A stretch of 45,822 bases of DNA from an uncultured Bacteroidales bacterium (GTDB lineage: Bacteria; Bacteroidota; Bacteroidia; Bacteroidales; UBA932). Where the stretch lies: NCBI GenBank assembly GCA_900320365.1, contig ONSC01000002.1:1-45822 (forward strand), written 5' to 3'. Position numbers and translations under genes: made by a program. Below, in pieces: positions 32,123 to 41,389 of this stretch. Every line of letters begins with the position of its first letter. The first letter of the stretch is position 1. The notes under the pieces were generated by a model that worked only from the letters and a program-made list of their open reading frames with translations, ran no database searches and was not told the origin of the DNA.

Positions 32123-33559
32123 ATGCTTTTCAATTCCCTGACTTTCGGGATATTCCTTATTATAACCTACGTTCTTTACTGGACTTTTTTCAGAAAGAAC
32201 GTAGGTTATAGGAATATCTTTCTCCTGATCGCGAGCTATTTCTTCTATGGGTGGTGGAATTGGAGACTTTTGCCATTGATCGCCGGAATCTCAGCGGTCG
32301 ACTATTTCTCCGGAATGTCCATAAGAAAGAAGCAGGATAGGGGAGAGAGCGGCAAGGGGACACTACTCATCGCTCTTCTCTTGAATCTCGGGGCATTGTG
32401 CTTTTTCAAGTATTTCAACTTTTTCGCCGCGAGTTTCGCGGCGGCTTTCGGGTTCCTGTCCGGACATGGTTCCGGCTTCAATCCATTGGACATAGTCCTG
32501 CCGGTGGGTATCAGTTTCTATACCTTCCAGGGGTTGAGCTATGTTCTGGACATATATTACAAGAAGACAAATCCCACTAAGGATCCTATCGCCTTCTTCG
32601 CTTTCATCTCTTTCTTCCCCCAATTGGTCGCCGGCCCGATCGAGAGATCAAGGGATTTGCTTCCGCAGTTCACTGAGAAAAAGGAATTCAATTATGAGGA
32701 GGCCCGTTGGGGATTGTTGATGATTGCTATAGGCCTCTTCAAGAAGATGGTCATAGCGGACAGACTTGCTATCCTTGTCGATTCGGTCTATTCGGAACCT
32801 GCTGCCCATCAGGGACTTCCGGTAGTAGTGGCAATCCTTTTCTTCGCCTTCCAGTTGTATCTTGATTTCTCGGCATATTCACAGATCGCGATAGGTACGG
32901 CGAGACTCTTCGGTTTCCGTCTCCATGACAACTTCAAGAGGCCGTATCTGGCCGTTTCTTTCAAGGAATTCTGGAAAAGATGGCATATCACCTTGACATC
33001 CTGGTTCATGGATTATCTGTACATCCCTCTGGGGGGCAACAGGAAAGGGAAGTTGAGGACTATACTGAATGTCATGATTGTTTTTGCCGTGAGTGGTCTC
33101 TGGCATGGGGCGTCATGGAATTTCGTGATCTGGGGATGCATCAACGGTCTGTTCCTCGTGCTCACCAGCAAGGTCTTCAATATGAGGCCGGAAGGCGCTT
33201 TCGCCAAGGTCATCTCCTGTTTGTTCGTGTTTCTCGTCTGGGCTCTATCGCTCGTGTTTTTCCGAGCCGCGACTTTCTCAGATGCCATGTCGGTTTTTTC
33301 CGGGTTGGGTTTCTCCGGGGCTGAGCTGATGAAGACCTGCGGGATGGGTGTGGCTGAGCTTCGTCTCTCAATCGTCCTGATTGTGTCCCTTGTGGTATTG
33401 GAAGTCCTCTCGGAAAGGAGTCAGAAGAGTCTTGAGAACAGGATACTCTCTTTCCCCGCGGTTTTCCGCTGGGCTGTGTACATAGTTGTCGCTCTCTCCA
33501 TCCTATATCTCGGCGTTTATGGAGCTAACGATAACTCATTCATTTATTTCCAATTCTGA
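32123..33559 (+). CDS. MBOAT-family membrane O-acyltransferase (AlgI-like)
   Basis: 478 aa polytopic membrane protein, about 10-12 spans. Signature stretches of the AlgI/DltB group: SYFFYGWWNWR (38-48), GISFYTFQGLSYVLDIY, FPQLVAGPIER, FWKRWHITLTSWFMDYLYIPLGG and the catalytic His328 in SGLWHGASW. It transfers acyl groups, usually acetyl, across the membrane to an exopolysaccharide or cell-wall polymer. The gene overlaps its SGNH-like partner by one base (TGATG). A very strong inverted repeat covers codons 9-32. Target polymer unknown. Confidence 0.92.
   Translation: MLFNSLTFGIFLIITYVLYWTFFRKNVGYRNIFLLIASYFFYGWWNWRLLPLIAGISAVDYFSGMSIRKKQDRGESGKGTLLIALLLNLGALCFFKYFNFFAASFAAAFGFLSGHGSGFNPLDIVLPVGISFYTFQGLSYVLDIYYKKTNPTKDPIAFFAFISFFPQLVAGPIERSRDLLPQFTEKKEFNYEEARWGLLMIAIGLFKKMVIADRLAILVDSVYSEPAAHQGLPVVVAILFFAFQLYLDFSAYSQIAIGTARLFGFRLHDNFKRPYLAVSFKEFWKRWHITLTSWFMDYLYIPLGGNRKGKLRTILNVMIVFAVSGLWHGASWNFVIWGCINGLFLVLTSKVFNMRPEGAFAKVISCLFVFLVWALSLVFFRAATFSDAMSVFSGLGFSGAELMKTCGMGVAELRLSIVLIVSLVVLEVLSERSQKSLENRILSFPAVFRWAVYIVVALSILYLGVYGANDNSFIYFQF
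32149..32218. repeat. Long inverted repeat within the first codons of the MBOAT gene
   Basis: ATAACCTACGTTCTTT (32162-32177) is followed after 16 nt by its exact reverse complement (32194-32209). Outside a 4-nt bulge the pairing continues for 9 more bases: GATATTCCT (32149-32157) with AGGAATATC (32210-32218). In RNA this is a 25-bp hairpin beginning 26 nt after the start codon. The coding sequence over it still matches the family. Confidence 0.85.
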
Positions 33560-34971
33560 TGGCGATGAATAAACTCTATCTTAAAGCGGCTTTGTTCATG
33601 GCTATCATTGGGGCTGTCATCATCTCTGTTGATCAGTCGGGGATGTTCAATCCGGACATGACCAACTTCCATGAGAAGATCCAATGGGATTCTTTCTACG
33701 ATTTCACGAGGTCCAATGATGTGGATGTCCTTATGGTGGGTAATTCGCATCTTTACACCGGGATTAACCCGAATCATCTTTCATGCGCTCTGGGGGCGAA
33801 TTGTTTTATACTGGCTTCTCCCGGAACCACGATAACAGATTCTTATTACGCCCTGAAGGAGGGGCTGACGAAATGCGATCCCAAAGTCGTGGTTGTGGAG
33901 ACTTATGGGATATCCTCCACCAGAGTTCGTGATCTGACCGGAGGGGATTTGACAAGTCAGTTCAGGAGTTTCTCCAGCAGGAAAAACATTCTTAAGAAGT
34001 TGGTTTCCACTCCAGTTTTGTTCTCTCCGGACAATTATCTTTCAGCTTGGTCATCATCTGTGCGGGGGCATGATATGATATTCAGGGATCCGGACCAGAT
34101 TAAGAAGAATCTTGACGGGAAGAATGTTCCGGCGAAAAAGAAAGATTTGGAGTTAGGACGGTTCACCCGGTTCATTACAGGTATCTCGGATGCCACGGAC
34201 AAAGAATATGACGAGAAAGGCGCTGTGGTGGACGGAAACGACTTCAAGGTCAACCGCGAGAATTTTGATTCTGTCAGAAAGATCCAGCGATTGTGCGACA
34301 GGAAGGGAATACGGGTTGTCTTCTTGACCCTTCCGATGTATCACAAGCACGTTGAGAATTATTCCACTTGGCACACCATTATCTCCAGGGTGATTGGCCT
34401 GGGATATGATTACCTTGACCTTCAAGAGCCCTATGACCATGAGGTGTTCACTAAGGAGTGCTTTGAGGACACCCGCAATGCTAATCAGCATATGACCGCG
34501 CAAGGGGCTTTCATGGCTGATTATAAACTGGCGTCTTTCCTTGTCGATAGAATCCAGGTTGACCTTCCACACAGGTATCAGTCCGAGGATTGGCATCGTC
34601 TTTTCTATGGAGAGAACGGTTACCTTGAGAATTATCCCCTGGATCCGAATGATAACAGGAATTTCCCGCTGTCAGGTAAGGCGAATGTTGGAGGGATAAG
34701 TATTCTGAACTGCGCGTTTGTGCCTTATGACGATGGGTCACAAGTCTTCATGCGGATTGATAAGCGTACAGATCCAGCCCTATTGCGGAATGGACTGGAG
34801 TTGTATGTGAATCTCGAGATGAGAGACGGGCGAGTAGAGCGCTACAAGATCCCTGTACGAAAGATAAAAGGCATAGAACCTCTTCGTAATCAGGTCTTAG
34901 AGTCTAACGTGTTGCCAATCACGGGTGTCAAGTCAGCGAGTCTTTCCGGGATCGCCAGGCTTGTTGACTAA
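33559..34971 (+). CDS. SGNH-like (AlgX/DltD-type) partner of the MBOAT acyltransferase
   Basis: 470 aa. One N-terminal membrane anchor (about 7-24). Residues about 50-330 resemble an SGNH-hydrolase fold: DVLMVGNSHLYTGINP with candidate nucleophile S63, a block with VVVETYG, and a late His in NQHMTAQGAF where the catalytic Asp-x-x-His normally lies (Asn replaces Asp). The last 120 residues are beta-rich. MBOAT genes commonly pair with such proteins, which pass the acyl group to the extracellular polymer. Its last 39 bases overlap the convergent GH31 gene. Confidence 0.75.
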   Translation: MAMNKLYLKAALFMAIIGAVIISVDQSGMFNPDMTNFHEKIQWDSFYDFTRSNDVDVLMVGNSHLYTGINPNHLSCALGANCFILASPGTTITDSYYALKEGLTKCDPKVVVVETYGISSTRVRDLTGGDLTSQFRSFSSRKNILKKLVSTPVLFSPDNYLSAWSSSVRGHDMIFRDPDQIKKNLDGKNVPAKKKDLELGRFTRFITGISDATDKEYDEKGAVVDGNDFKVNRENFDSVRKIQRLCDRKGIRVVFLTLPMYHKHVENYSTWHTIISRVIGLGYDYLDLQEPYDHEVFTKECFEDTRNANQHMTAQGAFMADYKLASFLVDRIQVDLPHRYQSEDWHRLFYGENGYLENYPLDPNDNRNFPLSGKANVGGISILNCAFVPYDDGSQVFMRIDKRTDPALLRNGLELYVNLEMRDGRVERYKIPVRKIKGIEPLRNQVLESNVLPITGVKSASLSGIARLVD

Positions 34972-37815
34972 GATGTTATTCTTGAGTTCGGGCATCCAGG
35001 ATTCTTTTCCCGCATTGATCTGAAGCATGGCGTGAGTCGCACCGCAGAAAATATTGTCACTGATTATGAAATTCTCAGAAGGATTGTTGACAGTCCAGCT
35101 TTTGATGTGGGCTGGAGTCTCCTTGTCTGGTCGCTGCCGTCCCCATCCGTAACCTGACCTTAGGCATATATTGTCCCGGAAAGATATGTTCCTCATCATG
35201 CGCTCCACAGTGTCAGAATCTTGGAGGAAGTACTCTATTGAATAAACGCAATCCTCGATTAAGTTCTGGGAATATGTGACATTCTCCATCACACAAGCTT
35301 CTGTCTGAGTTTTCGAGTACTGATGGGTGATGCCGGCGTCATAACACTGATAAACCCAGCAATTCCTGATGTCGTATCTCCCGCACCCACCGTAAATCTC
35401 AACTCCATTGCCGAAACGCACCGGCTTGTTATCCTTGTAATATTGGAGGGAGCCTCCTATCCATCCTATCTCGCAGTTGGTCACGATAAGACTCTCGTTG
35501 GTTCCGCTTCCTATTCCGTGGGTGCCGATATGGCGGATGTGGATATTATCAATCGTGACATTGTTTACCGCCCTGAAGCCATGGCCATACACATTAAACT
35601 CTATGTCTGAGAACCGTTTCGATGGGTTCCCCTTTTTTGATCGCAGGTAGAGTTTGTCACCTAAATGGACATAATACAGGTCGTTTTTCAGATCCTCTAG
35701 TTTGAATACTTTCTGGGCAGAGTCTTTCCCGTCCAGCACAACAGCCCCCACATCTCCTTTGAAAGCAAGGCTATAGACATAGACATCAGGAGTGTCCGTG
35801 GCGTCCCAATGGCCTTCACGGGCGCCGTTGCAAGGCGACCCGTCAAGGATGGGTTTCGGACCCGTGCCATATGCGGAATAAGTGACACCGGGGCGAGTGA
35901 TAACCATCGCCGATCCGTCAGGGATCAATCTCCGCCATACATCTCCACGGCGGAAAAGAACGGCATCTCCTGGTACGAGGTCGAGGGAATTAACCTTTTC
36001 GAGGGTCTTGATAGGCTTATCTGCGGACAGACCATCGTTCTTGTCATTCCCGGACGTGCTGACAAAATAGCATTTGCCGAATCTGAATCGCTCAGGAATA
36101 ATAGTGTTAGGGGAATTCAGAATGGCCATTCTTCTTGCTTCCGCCATGGCGGGAATGTCTTTTCCCGGCATGTCCAAACGCTCGTAATATGGAAGGCGGC
36201 TTATCGGAACTTGCGTCAGGTTCAAAACCTTAGGGCCCTTGAATATCTTTCCGGTGTCATCCCGCCATTTACCGGCAGGAAGGTACACGGTCTTGGAATC
36301 ATCCTCATCCAGAACCGGTGCCACAAGATATTTATCTCCTAGCATAAACTGTCCGTCCACCTTCTCATAGCCTTGGCCTGGGAACTCGTATTCCATCCCA
36401 CGGACGATTGGCTCTCCGGTTGAGGATGCGTGATGAACCAGCTCCATGATGTAAGGGGCGAAGTCGGTATGTAGGCGGGCGAAGTCTTTACAGATCTCGC
36501 ATTCCTCTTCTGTCAAGACACGCCAGGGAGCCGCGCTGAATTGCATCACCGGCATGAGGGCTTGAATCTGGCAGGAACGTATGAACAGTTTGTGGGAAAA
36601 GTCCTTGCCTGGCTTGAAACTCGAATCAAGGCCGCCCCCGATCATGTCAGGGAAGGCATAAGGGTAGCCACACAGGCCAGAGAGGACTATATTGGGAATG
36701 ATGGTTTTAAGCTCTTTCCAACTGTGACCGATGTCATGAAGGCGCAAAACGATTGGAAGGCCACCGGTCTTGAAACCGGCCCGGAACTCGTTGTAAGGGA
36801 AATCCTCACCCACGAGGTTGAAGGCTGTCGAGAAATCCACAGCCTCCATCCAGTCTTCACTGAAAGCGGCTTGGCCGCGGAAATATTCCGGATTACCACC
36901 GTCAAACTTGAAGCCGTCGATGTGGAATCGTTTGGCGAAGGAGTTGAGCTCATCTGAGAACTTCCCGCGTATCGCGGGAGATGTCAAGTCCATGGTGACG
37001 CTTATTCCGTTCCACCACCATACCAATGCGGCATCGTGGGGATTCCGCTTGTCGCGGACCAGGATATTTTGTGCTGTAGGCTTGTAGCTCACATACTCCG
37101 GCCTGCTGTCCGCTGAAAGGAAATATGAGCACCACAACATTGATTTGTAGCCATATCCATGGATTTTGTCAAATAGTCTCGTGGCATCGGGAAAAGTGTC
37201 CGGATTGAAATCACGTTTCCCGTGATAAACCTGCCATCCTCCGTCTATCGTTACCACCCCGCACGGGAATCCACTCGCGGCGATAGCGTCGACATAATCC
37301 TCGGCATTCTTCTGGTTGATCCCGAAAACAGCGGATTCAATCCAATTGTTGAACTGGGGCTTGGTGAACAGCAGTTCCGCAGGCTCGCGCCCATCGAACG
37401 GGAAATGAGTAGCCGAGGCGGCTAAATATGCGTCTTTCAATGATTTCCCGGCATTCACGGGCTCTATTTTCCCGTCCTTGGAATATATTCTAAGAACCCC
37501 GTCCTTGAAGCTGAAAGCGAAAGGGCGGTCACTCCAAATGTACCTGCCTTTGTTCGACAGAAGGAGTGGAACGGTGAAGCCGCCGGTACTGGCGAGAGAA
37601 AGGTCATACGGTCCCTCGTCGCTCTTCGGTTCTTGAAACGCCAGATAGTTGTCACTGGCATCGAAATCCGAGAAAGGTTGTACATAACCTTTATTGATGA
37701 CAGCCCCCCACCACATCTCTCCGGGGAGAGGAGTAACCTCAGTGGTGGTCTGCGCCCACGCCGTCATAGGAAGGAGCGCCAAAAAGAGGATAAACAACCT
37801 GCGCATATCGATCAT
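34933..37815 (-). CDS. GH31 glycosidase fused to a right-handed beta-helix domain
   Basis: 960 aa with a signal peptide (about 1-21, cleavage after WAQ or TAWA). Residues 22-545 are a GH31 catalytic region: VVTIDGGWQVYHGK, candidate nucleophile D305 in HIDGFKFDGGNPEYF and candidate acid/base D361 in LRLHDIGHSW; the FKFDGG form resembles the MYORG-like branch rather than the WxDMNE alpha-glucosidases. After a linker (546-579), residues 580-960 form a parallel beta-helix starting CYFVSTSGNDKNDG..KPIKTLEKV, as in polysaccharide lyases and related enzymes. One enzyme may thus act on a side chain and on a backbone. It starts inside the uvrA stop (ATGA). Confidence 0.85.
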   Translation of the reverse strand: MIDMRRLFILFLALLPMTAWAQTTTEVTPLPGEMWWGAVINKGYVQPFSDFDASDNYLAFQEPKSDEGPYDLSLASTGGFTVPLLLSNKGRYIWSDRPFAFSFKDGVLRIYSKDGKIEPVNAGKSLKDAYLAASATHFPFDGREPAELLFTKPQFNNWIESAVFGINQKNAEDYVDAIAASGFPCGVVTIDGGWQVYHGKRDFNPDTFPDATRLFDKIHGYGYKSMLWCSYFLSADSRPEYVSYKPTAQNILVRDKRNPHDAALVWWWNGISVTMDLTSPAIRGKFSDELNSFAKRFHIDGFKFDGGNPEYFRGQAAFSEDWMEAVDFSTAFNLVGEDFPYNEFRAGFKTGGLPIVLRLHDIGHSWKELKTIIPNIVLSGLCGYPYAFPDMIGGGLDSSFKPGKDFSHKLFIRSCQIQALMPVMQFSAAPWRVLTEEECEICKDFARLHTDFAPYIMELVHHASSTGEPIVRGMEYEFPGQGYEKVDGQFMLGDKYLVAPVLDEDDSKTVYLPAGKWRDDTGKIFKGPKVLNLTQVPISRLPYYERLDMPGKDIPAMAEARRMAILNSPNTIIPERFRFGKCYFVSTSGNDKNDGLSADKPIKTLEKVNSLDLVPGDAVLFRRGDVWRRLIPDGSAMVITRPGVTYSAYGTGPKPILDGSPCNGAREGHWDATDTPDVYVYSLAFKGDVGAVVLDGKDSAQKVFKLEDLKNDLYYVHLGDKLYLRSKKGNPSKRFSDIEFNVYGHGFRAVNNVTIDNIHIRHIGTHGIGSGTNESLIVTNCEIGWIGGSLQYYKDNKPVRFGNGVEIYGGCGRYDIRNCWVYQCYDAGITHQYSKTQTEACVMENVTYSQNLIEDCVYSIEYFLQDSDTVERMMRNISFRDNICLRSGYGWGRQRPDKETPAHIKSWTVNNPSENFIISDNIFCGATHAMLQINAGKESWMPELKNNILVNKPGDPGKTR

Positions 37816-40637
37816 TGTAGTATAGTCTTAAGATAGGGGCCGGTCACCGAGTTGGGATTATCGGCCAGTTCCTCAGGGGTGCCTTGGGCTACTATCATGC
37901 CTCCTCCCTGACCTCCGTCCGGGCCTAGATCGAAGATATAGTCCACGCTTTTGAGGATATCCAGGTTATGCTCGATGATTATCACGGTGTTACCTTGGTC
38001 GACAATCTCCTGAAGGACTTGCAGGAGGACTTTTATGTCCTCAAAATGCAATCCCGTGGTGGGCTCATCAAGGATGTATAGTGTGTTGCCGGTGGCTTTG
38101 CGGAAAAGTTCGGCGGCGAGCTTCATCCTCTGGCTCTCGCCTCCGGAAAGGGTAACCGCGCTTTGGCCCAGATGGACATATCCCAAACCCACATCGACCA
38201 GCGCTTTCAGCTTCCTCGCGATGGACGGGATCGGCTTGAAAAACTCATAAGCCTCGCTGATGGGCATCTCCAGGACATCGTTGATGTTCTTTCCTTTGTA
38301 ATGGACGGCCAGGGTGTCTTCCTTGTATCTTCTTCCCCTGCACTCGTCGCATACCACATTGACGGACGGCAGGAAGTTCATCTCGATGACCTTGATACCG
38401 GCTCCGTTGCAGGCCTCGCAGCGTCCTCCAGGCACGTTGAAGGAGAACCTTCCGGCCTTGAATCCTCTAACCTTGGCGTCCGGGGTGTCCTCAAAGAGGT
38501 TGCGGATGTCTCCCATCACTCCGGTGAATGTCGCGGGGTTGGATCTGGGTGAGCGCCCGATAGGACTTTGGTCTATCTCAATCAGTTTGTCAATATTCTT
38601 GATGCCTTCTATCGTCCCATAGGGGAGTGGACGGAGCTTCGCCCGGTGGATCTTATTTTTCAGGATAGGCATCAAAGTCTCATTGATAAGCGAGGACTTA
38701 CCGCTTCCGCTGACGCCGGCTACTCCGATGAGACAGCCCAAAGGGAATGTCACGTCGACATTCTTGAGATTGTTCCCCCGGGCTCCGGTCAGTCTCAATG
38801 TCAGCCCATTACCCTTCCTGCGTATGCGTGGGATCTCGATCTCCCTCCTACCTTGAAGATACTCAAGAGTGAGCGAATCTCCGAACACGCAATGCTTGGC
38901 GGTGGACTTGTCGACCGAAGAGGGTATTCTGCCACTCTTGGGAGAAAAATCCAGCAATGCCTGCAATGGAGCGTTCAAGCATATTCTTCCTCCTTTCTCT
39001 CCGGCTCCGGGGCCGACATCTACCAGCCAGTCGGCACTCATCATGGTCTCCAGATCATGTTCAACGACCATTACCGAGTTGCCCTCATCCCTTAGCTCCT
39101 TGAGAGAAGTTATCAATTTCCGGTTGTCTCTTTGATGGAGTCCTATGGACGGTTCGTCAAGAATATAAAGAACTCCGACAAGTTTAGATCCTATCTGGGT
39201 GGCGAGCCTGATTCTCTGACTCTCACCTCCAGAGAGCGACCCTGTGGGACGGTCTAGTGAGAGATAGTCCAAACCGACATCCAACATGAACCGCACCCTC
39301 TCTTCGAGTTCCTTAAGGATGTCTCTAGCGATATTGTTCTCTCTCACGGAAAGCTTTCCGGGAAGTGAAGAAAGCCACTCTCTCAGTTCTGTCATCTCCA
39401 TGCTGGCGACTTCAGAGATGGTCTTCCCGTCAATCTTGAAACAATTTGTGTTCTGGTTAAGGCGGGTTCCATGGCAAACAGGGCACACGATCTTATCATC
39501 TATGTCCTCCACCACGCCATCGAAAGAGACCATCTCGGATAAGTTGCCCTCTCCGATCCGGAACATCTCCTCACTTCCGAAAATGATGTGTGAGATAGCT
39601 TCATCAGGAATGGTAGCTATAGGGTCGTAAAGCGAGAAATTATATTTGCGCGCTATCGAACGTATGATGGCGAATTTCTTGGTCTCCCGGACTTTACCCA
39701 AGGGTATGATTCCTCCATCCGCTATTGAAAGACTCCTGTCTGGAATGATAGAGTCCATATTCACATCCACAATCATTCCAAGTCCTTTGCAATGGGGGCA
39801 ATAACCCTCGGGGGAATTGAATGAGAATGAATGGGGTGCGGGTTCTTGCAGGGAGAGACCGGAGTCGGGATCAACCAGGTGTTTGGAGAAATGGCGCAAG
39901 GTGTCATCGCCACTCTCAAGCATTGCTATGGATCCTTTTCCGATGTTAAGGGCCGTCATAACTGAGTCCCTGACCCTTTTTGTATCCCCCTCGGCGGGTT
40001 TGAGCTTGTCGACCACCAGCTCTATAAAATGGCCTTTATACCTGTCAAGAGTGTCCATCTCGCTAAGAGGATGAATCTCCCCGTCAACCCTGACCTCGGT
40101 ATAACCCCTCCGGCGGAGTTGGTCGAAAAGCTCCTTGTAATGCCCCTTACGGCCTCTGACCAGCGGAGCGAGCAGGTAGCATCTCTTCCCTTTATAACCA
40201 TCCATTATAAGGTCGACAATCTGCTCGTCGGTGTACCTGACCATCTCCTTGCCAGTAACCGGGGAATATGCCCTGGAGGCCCTGGCGTAAAGGAGTCGTA
40301 GGAAGTCGAATATCTCAGTGATGGTGCCCACCGTAGAGCGGGGGTTGTTGCCGGTAGTCTTTTGCTCGATGGCGATTATGGGGCTGAGACCGTCGATGCT
40401 CTCAACCTCAGGTTTCTCGAGTATACCCATGAAGTGCTTGGCGTACGTTGACAAGGTGTCCATGTACCGTCTTTGGCCTTCGGCGTAGATAGTGTCAAAA
40501 GCCAAGGATGATTTCCCGCTTCCGCTCAAGCCGGTCACAACGACAAACTCGTTTCTCGGGATGTCGACATTGACACCAGCCAGATTGTGAGCCTCCGCTT
40601 TTCGTATCTCGATATATTCCTTCTTGTTCTCGCTCAT
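37812..40637 (-). CDS. uvrA: Excinuclease ABC subunit A
   Basis: 941 aa, normal length. Two ABC ATPase modules: Walker A GLSGSGKSSLAFD (34-46) and GVSGSGKSSLINE, two signature motifs LSGGESQRIRLA and LSGGESQRMKLA, and zinc fingers CPHCKGLGM, CPVCHGTRLNQNT and CEACNGAGI/CDECRGRR. It recognises DNA damage for nucleotide excision repair. A stretch of about 25 residues near 565-590 (DFSPKSGRIPSSVDKSTAKH) lengthens the segment between the two halves compared with what I remember of Bacteroides UvrA. A near-consensus -7 (TAACTTCG on the reverse strand) lies at 40645-40652. Confidence 0.97.
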   Translation of the reverse strand: MSENKKEYIEIRKAEAHNLAGVNVDIPRNEFVVVTGLSGSGKSSLAFDTIYAEGQRRYMDTLSTYAKHFMGILEKPEVESIDGLSPIIAIEQKTTGNNPRSTVGTITEIFDFLRLLYARASRAYSPVTGKEMVRYTDEQIVDLIMDGYKGKRCYLLAPLVRGRKGHYKELFDQLRRRGYTEVRVDGEIHPLSEMDTLDRYKGHFIELVVDKLKPAEGDTKRVRDSVMTALNIGKGSIAMLESGDDTLRHFSKHLVDPDSGLSLQEPAPHSFSFNSPEGYCPHCKGLGMIVDVNMDSIIPDRSLSIADGGIIPLGKVRETKKFAIIRSIARKYNFSLYDPIATIPDEAISHIIFGSEEMFRIGEGNLSEMVSFDGVVEDIDDKIVCPVCHGTRLNQNTNCFKIDGKTISEVASMEMTELREWLSSLPGKLSVRENNIARDILKELEERVRFMLDVGLDYLSLDRPTGSLSGGESQRIRLATQIGSKLVGVLYILDEPSIGLHQRDNRKLITSLKELRDEGNSVMVVEHDLETMMSADWLVDVGPGAGEKGGRICLNAPLQALLDFSPKSGRIPSSVDKSTAKHCVFGDSLTLEYLQGRREIEIPRIRRKGNGLTLRLTGARGNNLKNVDVTFPLGCLIGVAGVSGSGKSSLINETLMPILKNKIHRAKLRPLPYGTIEGIKNIDKLIEIDQSPIGRSPRSNPATFTGVMGDIRNLFEDTPDAKVRGFKAGRFSFNVPGGRCEACNGAGIKVIEMNFLPSVNVVCDECRGRRYKEDTLAVHYKGKNINDVLEMPISEAYEFFKPIPSIARKLKALVDVGLGYVHLGQSAVTLSGGESQRMKLAAELFRKATGNTLYILDEPTTGLHFEDIKVLLQVLQEIVDQGNTVIIIEHNLDILKSVDYIFDLGPDGGQGGGMIVAQGTPEELADNPNSVTGPYLKTILQ

Positions 40638-40674
40638 TATACGCGAAGTTAGGTGAATTTTACGATAATTTCAG

Positions 40675-40682
40675 TAAATTTG
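40675..40682 (+). promoter_or_regulatory. -7 element of the metallo-hydrolase/kinase operon
   Basis: TAAATTTG, an exact TAnnTTTG match ending 5 nt before the ATG at 40688. Transcription would start at or next to the start codon, so the mRNA may be leaderless. No TTTG at -33. Confidence 0.5.
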
Positions 40683-40687
40683 TAGGA

Positions 40688-41380
40688 ATGGATCGTATTA
40701 ATATCAAGTCTTTTCACTTCAATCCTTTTCGGGAGAATTGCTATCTCGTCTGGGATGAGGGACTAGATTGTGTCATAATCGATCCGGGTTGTTACGAGAC
40801 TTCCGAGTTCTCTGCCCTCAAAGGGTTCATCGCCTCCGGGAAATTGTCACCGAAAGCCATTTGGCTGACCCATGGTCATTTTGACCATATTTTCGGAGTC
40901 GCTGAGCTGAGTAGGGAGTATTCCGTTCCGGTGTACCTTTCCCCAGAGGACAGTATCACTCTCGGGGGCAATAATGACGTCACGATCAGTTTCGGGCTAA
41001 AACGGCCAGACCTGTCTTTTGTGACGAAGGAACTCGTTGATGGACAGGACCTTCGTTTTGCTCAGGATGACAAGGCTTCTTTCAAGGTCATCGCCACCCC
41101 GGGTCACACTCCCGGTTGCGTGTGTTTCTACTGCGAGGCCGCCAAGACACTTTTCACTGGGGATACTCTTTTCGCCGGGTCGATAGGCCGCACGGATCTC
41201 GAGGGTGGAGACTATGACAAGGAGATAGTCAGCGTGATGGAGAAGCTGATGGTCCTCCCTGGGGATGTGGAGGTCTATCCTGGACACGGTCCGGCGACAT
41301 CTATCGCTGAAGAGAGGACCACCAATCCCTTCCTCCAGCCATTCAACGAGCCTTGGGAGAATGATACAGACCTTTATTAG
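40688..41380 (+). CDS. Metallo-beta-lactamase-fold hydrolase (glyoxalase II-like)
   Basis: 230 aa. Metal-binding motif THGHFDHIFG (H-x-H-x-D-H), later ligands in TPGHTPG, FTGDTLFAG and YPGHGP. Such small proteins hydrolyse thioesters (glyoxalase II type) or related substrates in the cytoplasm. Residues 122-128 (LRFAQDD) are encoded by a reverse-oriented copy of the repeat also found in dapF; they extend the loop before the SFKVIATPGHT strand. First gene of a unit with two deoxynucleoside kinases (9-bp gap). Confidence 0.9.
   Translation: MDRINIKSFHFNPFRENCYLVWDEGLDCVIIDPGCYETSEFSALKGFIASGKLSPKAIWLTHGHFDHIFGVAELSREYSVPVYLSPEDSITLGGNNDVTISFGLKRPDLSFVTKELVDGQDLRFAQDDKASFKVIATPGHTPGCVCFYCEAAKTLFTGDTLFAGSIGRTDLEGGDYDKEIVSVMEKLMVLPGDVEVYPGHGPATSIAEERTTNPFLQPFNEPWENDTDLY
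41051..41071 (-). repeat. Reverse-oriented GTCATYCTGAGC element inside the metallo-hydrolase gene
   Basis: The reverse strand reads GTCATCCTGAGCAAAACGAA, equal to the dapF copy at 17 of 20 positions, differing only by transitions. It is in frame and adds a few residues to a loop. Confidence 0.55.
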
Positions 41381-41389
41381 ATTGAATAT

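Noticed and set aside
32149..32218. Invertible promoter of the usual Bacteroides type
   Set aside because: The spacer between the perfect repeats is only 16 nt, holds no promoter, and lies within a coding region, so classic promoter inversion is unlikely.
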